Positions 17,218-24,629 of a stretch of 55,607 nucleotides of DNA are shown piece after piece. The position numbers and the translations under genes are program-made. The stretch spans positions 1 through 55,607 of the forward strand of contig WRDO01000019.1 in NCBI GenBank assembly GCA_009779755.1. Reading direction: 5' to 3'. Each line of letters starts with the position of its first letter. Within the stretch, counting starts at the first letter, position 1. The notes beneath the pieces are model-generated. The model was not told the origin of the DNA. It searched no databases and saw nothing but the letters and a program-made list of their open reading frames with translations. The DNA is from Defluviitaleaceae bacterium. GTDB taxonomy: Bacteria; Bacillota; Clostridia; Lachnospirales; WQUN01.

Positions 17218-19908
17218 TTGAAAAAGATTTTATTGATCGACGGCTTTAGTATATTAAATCGCGCATTCTACGCACTCCCGCCGCTGACGACGGCCGCGGG
17301 GGAGCATACGGGCGCGATTTTCGGTTTTATGAATATTTTGTTCCGTTTTATCGACGAGGAAAAGCCCGATTATATTACCGTGGCATTCGACTTACCCGTA
17401 CCTACCTTCCGCCACGAGCGGTATGGCGCGTATAAAGGGACGAGGCGCGCCATGCCCGACGAATTGCGTGAGCAGGTGCCGACGCTGAAGAGCCTTTTAA
17501 TTAAAATGGGTCTTCCCCCCGCCGAATACGCGGGTTATGAAGCCGACGATGTGATCGGCACGCTGTCGATAAAAGCGGAGGCCGTGGGGTTAACGTCCGT
17601 GATCGTTTCCGGCGACCGCGATCTGTTGCAACTCGCAACCGAAACGGTATGCATCCGCTTGCCCAAGACAAAAGCGGGCAAAACGGAGGTGGAAACGTAT
17701 TTCGCCGCCGATGTGTCGGCGAAGTACGGCGTTTCGCCCGCCGCTTATATCGACGTGAAGGCGTTGATGGGGGACGCGTCCGACAATATCCCCGGCGTAC
17801 CGGGCATCGGCGAAGTGACGGCAACGAAGATCATCGCCGCATACGGGTCGTTGGAAAACGCGATAAGGAACGCCGCGGAGGTCAAGCCCAAAAAAGCGTC
17901 GGAAAACCTCATCGAATTCGAGGAGCAAGCGCGTATCAGCCAAATGCTGGCGACGATCGTGACCGATGTACCCGTGGAATTGGCGTTAACCCCCACGCAG
18001 GATATATGGAACAAAGATGCGCTGGATGAAATTACGCGCTTGGAGCTTAGGCAAACGGCAAAGCGGTTTATAAAGGAAATAGGGGAAAAGAACGGGCAGA
18101 CCGAAGTCGAACCAAGCAAAAGCGGAAAAATTGCCGGACCAACACCTGAAATAAAAATCATCGATTCCCAACCTGAAGCCGAGGCATTGTTTGCGCTTTT
18201 ATCAAACAATACCCAAAGCGCGGCCATTTATCTTTTGTGGGATGATACGGAACCCGTCGGCATGGGAATCGCCGCGTATGGACACGTGCCGTACTATGTT
18301 AATTTCACATCGGACCGTCACAATGCCGAGGGTAATCATCTTTTTTTACGGACCGCCAAACCGTGGTTGGAATCCGACGCGCCCAAATGGGTGTACGATT
18401 CGAAAACGGAAACGCAACGCTTGCGTATGCATGGCATTGTGCCGCGCAACCTTGATTTCGACGCGATGCTGGCGGTTTATGCCTTGGATACACTTAACGC
18501 GGAAAAATCCCTGCCCGATCTCGCCGCTATATATCTGAAGGAAGTCTTACCCACGGAAAAAGAAATACTCGATAAAAAATCTTTTTCCGACCTATCCTTA
18601 CGGGAAGCCGGCGCTTTTGCCGCCAATAACGCCGACGTACTCGCGCGGTTGCATCCTATACTCAGCGAGGCATTAACCCAAAGCGAAACCAAAAACCTGT
18701 ACGAAACCATTGAGCTTCCCCTCGCATCGGTATTGGCTGACATGGAGAACATCGGTATCCAAATAAACGGCGGCACGCTCACTGCTTATGGCGAAAAATT
18801 AGCCGAACGGCTTTCACGGCTTACGGAAATTATTCACGGGCACGCGGGCGAAACGTTTAATATCCAATCTCCGATTCAATTAGGTACCATACTTTTCGAA
18901 AAATTGGGGCTGCGCGGCGGTAAAAAAACGAAGCAAGGTTATTCCACCGCGGCGGATATATTGGAAAAACTAAGGCCCGCGCATCCCATCGTAGGTGAGG
19001 TGCTTGAATACCGCGCCCACGCGAAGTTAAAATCAACGTATATCGACGGTCTTTTGCCGCTTGTCAACCCCTTTACCCAACGCATCCATTCAACGTTTCG
19101 TCAGGCTTTGACCGCTACGGGACGGCTTTCCAGCGCGGAACCCAACTTGCAAAATATTCCCGTTCGTATGCCTTTGGGACGCGAGTTGCGCAAGGCGTTT
19201 GTCCCGCGGGAAGGTTGTGTCTTTGTGGATGCGGACTACAGCCAAATCGAATTACGCGTATTGGCGCACATGTCAAGCGACCCGGTTTTGGTGAAGGCTT
19301 TTAAGGAAAACGCCGACATCCACCGCATTACGGCGTCGCAGGTGCTGGGCATCGCACCCGAGGAAGTAACCCCCGCGCAGCGTGGCAATGCGAAAGCCGT
19401 AAATTTCGGCATCGTATACGGTATAAGCGCGTTCGGGCTGAGCGAGGATTTGGGTATACCCATTTGGGAGGCGGAGGAATATATCGCAAGTTATTTCGTC
19501 CGATACCCGCGCGTAAAGGCGTTTATGGACGACCGCGTGCGTGAAGCCAAGGAAACGGGCTTCGCGTTGACGCTGTACGGGCGCCGCCGTGCCTTACCCG
19601 AATTAAAGTCCCATAATTTTAATATCCGCTCCTTCGGTGCACGTGTGGCGATGAACATGCCCATACAAGGAACAGCGGCGGATATCATAAAAATCGCGAT
19701 GGCTCGCGTAGCGAATCGCTTGCAATCGGAAAAACTCGCCGCGCAATTAATTTTGCAAGTCCATGACGAATTGCTGCTGGAAGTGCCCCGCGGCGAGCTT
19801 GAAGCGGTAAAAAAACTCGTAAAAACCGAAATGGAAAACGCGGCGCGATTATCCGTACCGCTTGTGGCGGACGTTAGCGTCGGTGAAAGCTGGTACGAAA
19901 CGAAATGA
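17218..19908 (+). CDS. polA: DNA polymerase I
   Basis: This is a family A polymerase of about 896 residues for gap filling and primer removal. The N-terminal 5' nuclease domain (about 1-290) has 'ILLIDGFSILNRAFYALPP', 'YEADDVIGTLS' and 'GDASDNIPGVPGIGEVTA'. The middle exonuclease domain looks inactive: where proofreading enzymes have DxE, it reads 'AIYLLWDDTEPVG'. The polymerase domain has motif A 'VDADYSQIELRVLAHMS', motif B 'RGNAKAVNFGIVYG' and motif C 'QVHDELLLEVP'. The start is set at TTG 17218, which puts the family N terminus first; an ATG at 17176 preceded by AGGA is the alternative. It overlaps coaE by an ATGA. Confidence 0.96.
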   Translation: MKKILLIDGFSILNRAFYALPPLTTAAGEHTGAIFGFMNILFRFIDEEKPDYITVAFDLPVPTFRHERYGAYKGTRRAMPDELREQVPTLKSLLIKMGLPPAEYAGYEADDVIGTLSIKAEAVGLTSVIVSGDRDLLQLATETVCIRLPKTKAGKTEVETYFAADVSAKYGVSPAAYIDVKALMGDASDNIPGVPGIGEVTATKIIAAYGSLENAIRNAAEVKPKKASENLIEFEEQARISQMLATIVTDVPVELALTPTQDIWNKDALDEITRLELRQTAKRFIKEIGEKNGQTEVEPSKSGKIAGPTPEIKIIDSQPEAEALFALLSNNTQSAAIYLLWDDTEPVGMGIAAYGHVPYYVNFTSDRHNAEGNHLFLRTAKPWLESDAPKWVYDSKTETQRLRMHGIVPRNLDFDAMLAVYALDTLNAEKSLPDLAAIYLKEVLPTEKEILDKKSFSDLSLREAGAFAANNADVLARLHPILSEALTQSETKNLYETIELPLASVLADMENIGIQINGGTLTAYGEKLAERLSRLTEIIHGHAGETFNIQSPIQLGTILFEKLGLRGGKKTKQGYSTAADILEKLRPAHPIVGEVLEYRAHAKLKSTYIDGLLPLVNPFTQRIHSTFRQALTATGRLSSAEPNLQNIPVRMPLGRELRKAFVPREGCVFVDADYSQIELRVLAHMSSDPVLVKAFKENADIHRITASQVLGIAPEEVTPAQRGNAKAVNFGIVYGISAFGLSEDLGIPIWEAEEYIASYFVRYPRVKAFMDDRVREAKETGFALTLYGRRRALPELKSHNFNIRSFGARVAMNMPIQGTAADIIKIAMARVANRLQSEKLAAQLILQVHDELLLEVPRGELEAVKKLVKTEMENAARLSVPLVADVSVGESWYETK

Positions 19909-20492
19909 AAATTATCGGCGTAACGGGTATTTCGGGCAGCGGCACCAGCACCGCCGCTACAATATTGGAAGAATTGGGTGGCTGCGTAGTCAACGCCGAC
20001 ACCTTGGCGCATGAAGCCATTCTAAGGGGTAAAGCCGCGTACGGCCAAATCGTCGGGGCTTTCGGCGATACGATAATCGGTGCCGACGGCGAAATCGACC
20101 GCAAGGCGTTGGGTAAAATTGTTTTCAGCCATGCGGACAAGCTGGCGGCGTTGGAAAACATTATCCATCCGCAGGTATGGAAAGACTCCGTTGCGTTAAT
20201 AAATGAAGCGAGGGAAACGGGAAGGTATCCCTTCGCGGTAATCGACGCGCCCTTGCTTATCGAATCGGGGATGCATAAATTATGCGATACGGTCGTTTTA
20301 ATAATTGCAAGCGATTCGGCCCGCGCCGAGCGTATCATCAAGCGCGACGGCATCACGCCCGAGGCCGCCGTACGCAGGCTTGCCGGCAGGGTAGGGGATG
20401 AAGCGTTGAAGCCGTACGCAAACTTCATTATCGAAAATGAAAGCGGCTTTGATAACCTGCGTGAAGAAATAATAAGGATCCTAACCCCATGA
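19905..20492 (+). CDS. coaE: Dephospho-CoA kinase (P-loop lysine replaced)
   Basis: The 195-residue protein of the CoaE family phosphorylates dephospho-CoA, the last step of coenzyme A synthesis. Evidence is the N-terminal P-loop, 'NADTLAHEAI', 'LENIIHPQVW', 'VIDAPLLIESGM' and the C-terminal 'IIENESGFDNLREEI'. The P-loop reads 'GISGSGTST' (8-16), so the normal GKS/T lysine is threonine. Position just after polA with an ATGA overlap, as in many Firmicutes, supports the assignment. Activity with the altered P-loop is uncertain. Confidence 0.88.
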   Translation: MKIIGVTGISGSGTSTAATILEELGGCVVNADTLAHEAILRGKAAYGQIVGAFGDTIIGADGEIDRKALGKIVFSHADKLAALENIIHPQVWKDSVALINEARETGRYPFAVIDAPLLIESGMHKLCDTVVLIIASDSARAERIIKRDGITPEAAVRRLAGRVGDEALKPYANFIIENESGFDNLREEIIRILTP

Positions 20493-21052
20493 AACGACGC
20501 CGTTTAAGGTTCACCGTTATTTTAGTCATCGCTTTTCTGCTTGCGGTAGGCGTGGGCGTTGCAGGCATCCGTATCCGTTTTCCCGTACACCATATGAGAT
20601 ACGTAAACGCGAATGCGGGTGATATCGACCCTTCGTGGATATATGCGGTGATTATGGCGGAGAGCGGATTTCGCGAGAATGCGGAATCACCGCGCGGCGC
20701 GCAGGGATTGATGCAGATCATGCCCGCCACGGCGGAGTGGCTTGCGGGGTTGATGGGGATACGCGGGTTTGAGCCCGAAGATATATGGCGGCCGGACGTA
20801 AACATCGCGATGGGCAGCTTTTACCTTAACCGATTGGCGGAGACGTTCGGCGGCGATATGCGGCTGGCGCTCGCCGCTTACAACGCGGGGCAAGGGAACG
20901 TACGCAGTTGGCTGACCAACCCGGAATATTCCGCCGACGGCAAGACGTTGGATGTGATTCCTTTTAAGGAAACGTACAACTATATAAACCGCGTTGAATT
21001 TAACCAACGGGTTTATGCGTTTATCCTGCGGTTTTATACGCGTTACGATTAA
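20489..21052 (+). CDS. Membrane-anchored lytic transglycosylase (SLT domain)
   Basis: The 187-residue protein has an N-terminal membrane segment (about 9-28) and an extracytoplasmic lysozyme-like SLT domain. It cleaves peptidoglycan glycan strands. The catalytic glutamate is E58 in 'AVIMAESGFRENAES', followed by 'GAQGLMQIMPATAEW' and 'LALAAYNAGQGNVRSWL', the usual SLT motifs. It overlaps coaE by an ATGA, a common pairing downstream of polA-coaE in clostridia. Confidence 0.93.
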   Translation: MKRRRLRFTVILVIAFLLAVGVGVAGIRIRFPVHHMRYVNANAGDIDPSWIYAVIMAESGFRENAESPRGAQGLMQIMPATAEWLAGLMGIRGFEPEDIWRPDVNIAMGSFYLNRLAETFGGDMRLALAAYNAGQGNVRSWLTNPEYSADGKTLDVIPFKETYNYINRVEFNQRVYAFILRFYTRYD

Positions 21053-21064
21053 CGGGTGGATTAA

Positions 21065-22690
21065 ATGAAAAAAATAATATATATGGTATTTCTTTTTTTC
21101 ACCGTATGCCTTTCATCGTGCGGTATTTTATCGAACGGCTCCGATAACGCGGCGGAAACCTTGTTCCCCGGTATTGGGATGTTCCCGGACGACCCGTACG
21201 CGCTTCCCGATTCCCCCGATCCCCGATTGCCCAACACAACCGCGAACATGTCGGAATGGGTGGACGACGGTATATTGCGTCTGCCCATGCGCGTGCCGTT
21301 AACCCTCAATCCTTTGCTTAACCGCGACCAAACCGTTGCCCGTATATTGGGGATGCTCTTTGAACCGTTGGCGGTGTTGGATGAAAATCTTCGTGTAACA
21401 GGGCATTTGGCTGAGCTTAACTTTGCTCTGGATTTTTCCGGTGTTGAAATCACGATAAAAAACGAAGCGATTTGGTCGGATGGCCTTCCCGTATCATCCG
21501 ATGATTTTATCTTTTCTCTTGACGTGCTGCGCCGCGCCCCAAGCGATGCGATATACCGCTCAACTGTCGAGAATATTGAGTCCGTACAACGTGTCAGCGA
21601 CCGTACCGTGCAAGTCACTTTTGTAAACGCAAACCCGTCCGTGGGGTATTCGCTCCTTTTCCCGTTGATTCCGCGGCATTATTATCGCAATGAAACCGAC
21701 CCCGCCAGCTTAAGGAACCTGTCCCCGCTGGGAAACGGGTCGTTTATATTTGAAGGGATGGTTCCCCGTCAATCTGTTATGCTTGTACGTAACCCCAATA
21801 CTTTCCGTACACTGCCTGCGATTGAACGCGTTGAAATATTACTCCTGCCCGACACACAAATCGATTTATACGCATTCGACGGGAGGTTGATCGATGCCAT
21901 TTATCTACCCTTGCCCGAATGGGTACGTAACCCCACCGCAAAGGAAATCAATGCCGCCGAAATCCCAACCATGCATTTCGAATTCATTGGTTTTAATTTC
22001 ACGCGCGAAATATTTAACGATTTGGATGTACGGCAAGGTATCGCTTACGCGTTTGATGCAAACGAAGCGATCACGACCCTGTATTTAAGACATGCCGTAA
22101 AGTCGGCGACACCCATTCACCCCGAAGGCTGGATGCACGACCCCACGGCGTTGGGGTTACCCCATGACCCCGACCTCGCGCGGTTATTATTACGCGAAGT
22201 CCCCCGTGAGGAGCCGCTTACGATCATCGTAAGCGAAAACAGTCCCGAGCGGATCATTATCGCTCACCGTTTGCAGGCAGGGCTGGAGGAAGCGGGGCTT
22301 GACGCGGAGGTTCACGCGATAAACGACGCCGAATTCCTGACGAAATTAACCGCGAACGATGGTTTTGATTTATTTATCGGGTGGATGGAGCTCGATTATG
22401 TCCCGAATTTCACATTCATGTTTGACGGTGAAAGGACGGGTGGCGTTCTCTTTAACCATGACCCGTTATTAATGGATTTATCAGCCGCCATACGCGTAGC
22501 CGCAACGGAAAGCGCATTCATCGAAGCCATATCCCAATTCCAACACGCTTTTATCGAACAGGTACCCTTGATCGGGTTGGCGTTCCGTCATTCGGCGCTG
22601 CTTATGGGTACACGGGTGCAAGCGGATATACCCCCCGCACCCTCCCATATTTTTATCCGTGTGAATGAATGGAAAATAAATGCCAATTAA
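21065..22690 (+). CDS. ABC transporter solute-binding lipoprotein, family 5 (oligopeptide type)
   Basis: The 541-residue protein has a lipoprotein signal, lipobox 'LSSC' with C19, and SBP_bac_5 features: 'LNPLLNRDQTVARILGMLFEPL', 'NEAIWSDGLPVSSDDFIFSLD' and 'YLRHAVKSATPIHPEGW'. Such proteins bind oligopeptides, nickel or other solutes at the cell surface. No permease or ATPase genes adjoin, so it either uses a transporter encoded elsewhere or has another role. It lies 12 bases after the transglycosylase gene, with which it probably shares a transcript. Confidence 0.88.
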   Translation: MKKIIYMVFLFFTVCLSSCGILSNGSDNAAETLFPGIGMFPDDPYALPDSPDPRLPNTTANMSEWVDDGILRLPMRVPLTLNPLLNRDQTVARILGMLFEPLAVLDENLRVTGHLAELNFALDFSGVEITIKNEAIWSDGLPVSSDDFIFSLDVLRRAPSDAIYRSTVENIESVQRVSDRTVQVTFVNANPSVGYSLLFPLIPRHYYRNETDPASLRNLSPLGNGSFIFEGMVPRQSVMLVRNPNTFRTLPAIERVEILLLPDTQIDLYAFDGRLIDAIYLPLPEWVRNPTAKEINAAEIPTMHFEFIGFNFTREIFNDLDVRQGIAYAFDANEAITTLYLRHAVKSATPIHPEGWMHDPTALGLPHDPDLARLLLREVPREEPLTIIVSENSPERIIIAHRLQAGLEEAGLDAEVHAINDAEFLTKLTANDGFDLFIGWMELDYVPNFTFMFDGERTGGVLFNHDPLLMDLSAAIRVAATESAFIEAISQFQHAFIEQVPLIGLAFRHSALLMGTRVQADIPPAPSHIFIRVNEWKINAN

Positions 22691-22755
22691 AGGAATAAAG
22701 TCGTCCGATTATGACTATGCTTATGGTATACCCTATGGAAAGTGGGATTATTACC

Positions 22756-23064
22756 ATGACACAGGCTTTGCGATATGTATTACCTGCGGTGGCTTACCCC
22801 CAAACCCGTAAACGTAAAATCACCCGAAGCATATCTCCCGAAGATATGGAGCTGATCATCGGACTGGAAACGGTAAAAAGTGAATTGGCTTATATTCATA
22901 GCCGATTCGACCAAACTACCGACGAAACCCTTATTGACGCCCTCACCTTCGAGCTTAAAGCCGCCGGACTCAGGTACAAATATTATCACAATCAAATCAA
23001 AGCGAAGGGTATCGTATTTAAGGGGAGCGAAATACCGCATACAAAATTGCGGGATTTCGTATAA
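22756..23064 (+). CDS. YaaL-like protein (DUF2508)
   Basis: A helical protein of about 102 residues. The centre, with 'LIIGLETVKSELAYIHSRFD' and 'LIDALTFELKAAGLRYKYY', matches the YaaL/DUF2508 family, which commonly precedes bofA in Firmicutes; bofA follows 13 bases later here. The function of YaaL is unknown. The start is uncertain: the ATG at 22756 has GGGA eight bases upstream, and an ATG at 22711 gives 15 more residues but has only a distant AAAGGA. Confidence 0.65.
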   Translation: MTQALRYVLPAVAYPQTRKRKITRSISPEDMELIIGLETVKSELAYIHSRFDQTTDETLIDALTFELKAAGLRYKYYHNQIKAKGIVFKGSEIPHTKLRDFV

Positions 23065-23077
23065 GGGAGGGGTACAT

Positions 23078-23335
23078 ATGGATGCGATAATGTGGGTAAT
23101 ATTGGGTTTGTGTTTATGTTTCGTCGCCTTTTTGTTGATTACCCGCCAGTTTAAATGGTTGTTGCGGGTCGGGCGAAATATGATCCTCGGCGCAGCGGGT
23201 ATCTTCTCCGCAAATGTATTACTTGCGGGCGTCGGCTTGGCCGTGGGGGTTAACGTCATCACCACCCTGGTAGTGGGTGTGCTGGGGCTTCCCGGTTTTA
23301 TCATGCTTTATTTAGCGCAGCTGTTGGTGGGGTAG
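23078..23335 (+). CDS. bofA: BofA-like pro-sigma-K processing inhibitor
   Basis: The 85-residue integral membrane protein is almost wholly hydrophobic: 'AIMWVILGLCLCFVAFLLI', 'NMILGAAGIFSANVLLAGVG' and 'TTLVVGVLGLPGFIMLYLAQ'. Length, the position after yaaL and the 'VNVITTLVVGVLGLPGF' end match BofA. In Bacillus BofA holds the SpoIVFB protease inactive in the outer forespore membrane until engulfment. AGGGAGGGG precedes the ATG. It supports a spore-forming host. Confidence 0.88.
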   Translation: MDAIMWVILGLCLCFVAFLLITRQFKWLLRVGRNMILGAAGIFSANVLLAGVGLAVGVNVITTLVVGVLGLPGFIMLYLAQLLVG

Positions 23336-23344
23336 GGAATCGTA

Positions 23345-23383
23345 CGAATAAAAATAAACCCCGTGCGTTTAATTCCACGGGGT
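23345..23383 (-). terminator. Terminator of the zinc-ribbon/tRNA-Thr transcript (may also serve bofA)
   Basis: ACCCCGTG (23358-23365) pairs with CACGGGGT (23376-23383) over 8 bp. Read on the minus strand it is followed by TTTATTTTTATT, a good T tract. In the plus direction the tail (TCTGTTCTAT) is weaker but usable for bofA. Confidence 0.75.
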
Positions 23384-23409
23384 CTGTTCTATATATGGGG
23401 ATTTAATTC

Positions 23410-23482
23410 AGCCGCTTTCCGGACTTGAACCGGAAACCTGCTGATTACAAATCAGCTGCTCTGCCAATTGAGCTAAAGCGGC
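23410..23482 (-). tRNA. tRNA-Thr (anticodon UGU)
   Basis: The minus strand folds as a complete cloverleaf. The acceptor stem is GCCGCTT/AAGCGGC, the D arm has 'GCTCAATTGGCAGAGC', and the anticodon stem GCTGA/TCAGC holds loop TTTGTAA, anticodon TGT (decodes ACA). The T arm is TCCGG-TTCAAGT-CCGGA. CCA is not encoded; position 23410 is the discriminator. It lies 16 bases after the stop of the zinc-ribbon gene on the same strand, so the two are probably transcribed together. Confidence 0.97.
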
Positions 23483-23498
23483 GGGGTGTACGGCTATT

Positions 23499-23648
23499 TT
23501 ACGCGCCGCACTGCTTACATACTTTTAAGGTCTTACCGTCATCCGATTTTTCCCAAAGGATTTTTACGCGGGTACGGTTGCACAAAGGGCAGGTGCCGCG
23601 CCATTCTTTGTTAAACTTAGCGAATTTACCGCGTTTGGGTTTTGGCAT
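23499..23648 (-). CDS. Zinc-ribbon microprotein (49 residues)
   Basis: A short gene with AAAGGAG nine bases before its ATG at 23648. The protein is basic at the start (MPKPKRGKFAKFNKEW) and carries two Cys pairs, 'CPLC' (20-23) and 'CKQC' (44-47), spaced as in a zinc ribbon. It ends two residues after the second pair. The size, basic charge and zinc ribbon suggest a nucleic-acid or ribosome-associated protein, but it does not match L32, L33 or S14 as I know them. A perfect sigma-A promoter lies upstream and a tRNA-Thr directly downstream. Confidence 0.8.
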   Translation of the reverse strand: MPKPKRGKFAKFNKEWRGTCPLCNRTRVKILWEKSDDGKTLKVCKQCGA

Positions 23649-23678
23649 ATTCGAAGTCTCCTTTCGTTAACAATATGA

Positions 23679-23707
23679 ATCTCCCTGTCGGGAGATCGGT
23701 ACCACCC
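23679..23707 (-). promoter_or_regulatory. Leader hairpin and T-box-like sequence before the zinc-ribbon gene
   Basis: Immediately after the predicted transcription start the minus strand reads GGGTGGTACCG (23707-23697), identical to the core of the T-box antiterminator motif. A 7-bp hairpin ATCTCCC/GGGAGAT (23696-23679) with a 4-nt loop follows. There is no room for a T-box stem I or specifier loop, so a classic T-box is not present. The hairpin may affect translation of the zinc-ribbon gene. Confidence 0.35.
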
Positions 23708-23711
23708 GCGC

Positions 23712-23740
23712 ATTATACGGGCATACGGGGCTTGTGTCAA
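23712..23740 (-). promoter_or_regulatory. Perfect sigma-A promoter of the zinc-ribbon/tRNA-Thr unit
   Basis: On the minus strand TTGACA (23740-23735), a 17-bp spacer, and TATAAT (23717-23712) match the consensus exactly. Strong constitutive transcription is expected, as is usual for stable-RNA genes. Confidence 0.88.
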
Positions 23741-23836
23741 ACACCCGTAAGCCAAATCCTCATATGCTAATGCAAGGAGCACATTATGCCACTTCGCGTG
23801 CAAGGCAGAGCGGAAATGCCAACGGTGTGTCCAAGC

Positions 23837-23860
23837 AAAAAATCCCGTTTGGGATTTTTT
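23837..23860 (-). terminator. Terminator at the end of the hprK-crh gene run
   Basis: AAAAATCCC (23838-23846), loop GTTT, and GGGATTTTT (23851-23859) form a 9-bp stem with A and T runs, so it works in either orientation. It lies 48 bases after the stop of the GrdX-like gene and before the promoter of the zinc-ribbon unit. Confidence 0.7.
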
Positions 23861-23907
23861 CATGTATTCATAGATTATGTATGAGGCCTTATTTAACCTC
23901 TAGCCCC

Positions 23908-24369
23908 TCAAGGATTTATTTCCAGTTTTAACAACAGCGAAAGTGTTTGCAACAAACATTTCAAATCAATCGCTTGGAAATGCTGTATCGAATCGTCGCT
24001 GTGCGCGATAAAGCGTAACTTGGCGTTCTTTTTGTATAGCGACAATGCTTCGTCCAAACGCTTTAGGGATTGGAAATCCACCGTATCGTTGGGATTGGTG
24101 GTCAGCAACGTTAGATACGGATTAAAGATTGTGGGGTTTTCTTTACTCGCATGGGAAGGGAATCGGGGTCTCCCCGGGGCTTGTACGGCAGGTACATCGA
24201 TCCCGATCATGGGGTTGGAAACCAATACGGCACCTTTTCGCACGGCAACGCGGGCCGCCGTAACGACGTCCATCGCCGTTGCGTTAACCCATTTAACCGT
24301 GCAGTCGAGTTCCTTTTTTATTTTAAAGAAATCCGCCACAACGTTATTGTTGGTGAATACGGTAAGCAT
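23908..24369 (-). CDS. GrdX-like protein
   Basis: The 153-residue soluble protein begins MLTVFTNNNVVADFF and has 'AVLVSNPMIG' near residue 50, then 'LTTNPNDTVDFQSLKRLDEA' and a C-terminal 'HFQAIDLKCLLQTLSLL'. This plan resembles GrdX, a protein of unknown function first seen in glycine reductase operons but also found alone in clostridia. No glycine reductase genes are here. It starts one base after the crh stop codon and is the last gene of the run before a terminator. Its identity is tentative. Confidence 0.5.
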   Translation of the reverse strand: MLTVFTNNNVVADFFKIKKELDCTVKWVNATAMDVVTAARVAVRKGAVLVSNPMIGIDVPAVQAPGRPRFPSHASKENPTIFNPYLTLLTTNPNDTVDFQSLKRLDEALSLYKKNAKLRFIAHSDDSIQHFQAIDLKCLLQTLSLLLKLEINP

Positions 24370-24370
24370 C

Positions 24371-24628
24371 CTATGCTGGCTTGGCCGCCGCCAAGAACTG
24401 CTCCATTACGGATATGGCTTCCCGATCGTCGTCCCCGTTGGCTTCAATCTTTACGGTTTGGCCGCCTTGCAGGTTTAATGAAATTATACCCATAATACTT
24501 TTCGCATTTGCGGTTTTTTCTTCATGTATGAGGGAAATGCTTGATTTGAATCGGCTTGCGGTCTGCACCAGCATAGCCGCTTCCTTCGGTTCGAACGACG
24601 AGTTGATTTGTACGTTACGCTCAATCAA
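24371..24628 (-). CDS. crh: Crh-like catabolite repression HPr, lacking the catalytic histidine
   Basis: The 85-residue HPr-fold protein is the same length as Bacillus Crh. The HPr site I region reads 'SSFEPKEAAMLVQTAS': glutamate 13 stands where HPr has His15, so it cannot carry the PTS phosphate. The regulatory site is kept ('NAKSIMGIISL', S44, equal to HPr Ser46), the target of HprK, whose gene is in the same run. Phosphorylated Crh binds CcpA. Translation starts at TTG 24628, nine bases after AAGGAG and two bases past the whiA stop codon. Confidence 0.85.
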   Translation of the reverse strand: MIERNVQINSSFEPKEAAMLVQTASRFKSSISLIHEEKTANAKSIMGIISLNLQGGQTVKIEANGDDDREAISVMEQFLAAAKPA

Positions 24629-24629
24629 T

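Noticed and set aside
23697..23740. Classic T-box riboswitch
   Set aside because: Promoter and GGGTGGTACC are only four bases apart, so stem I and the specifier loop cannot be present.
23775..23873. Plus-strand 32-codon frame with AAGGAG before its ATG
   Set aside because: It runs through a bidirectional terminator and lies between two minus-strand units; there is no plus-strand promoter.
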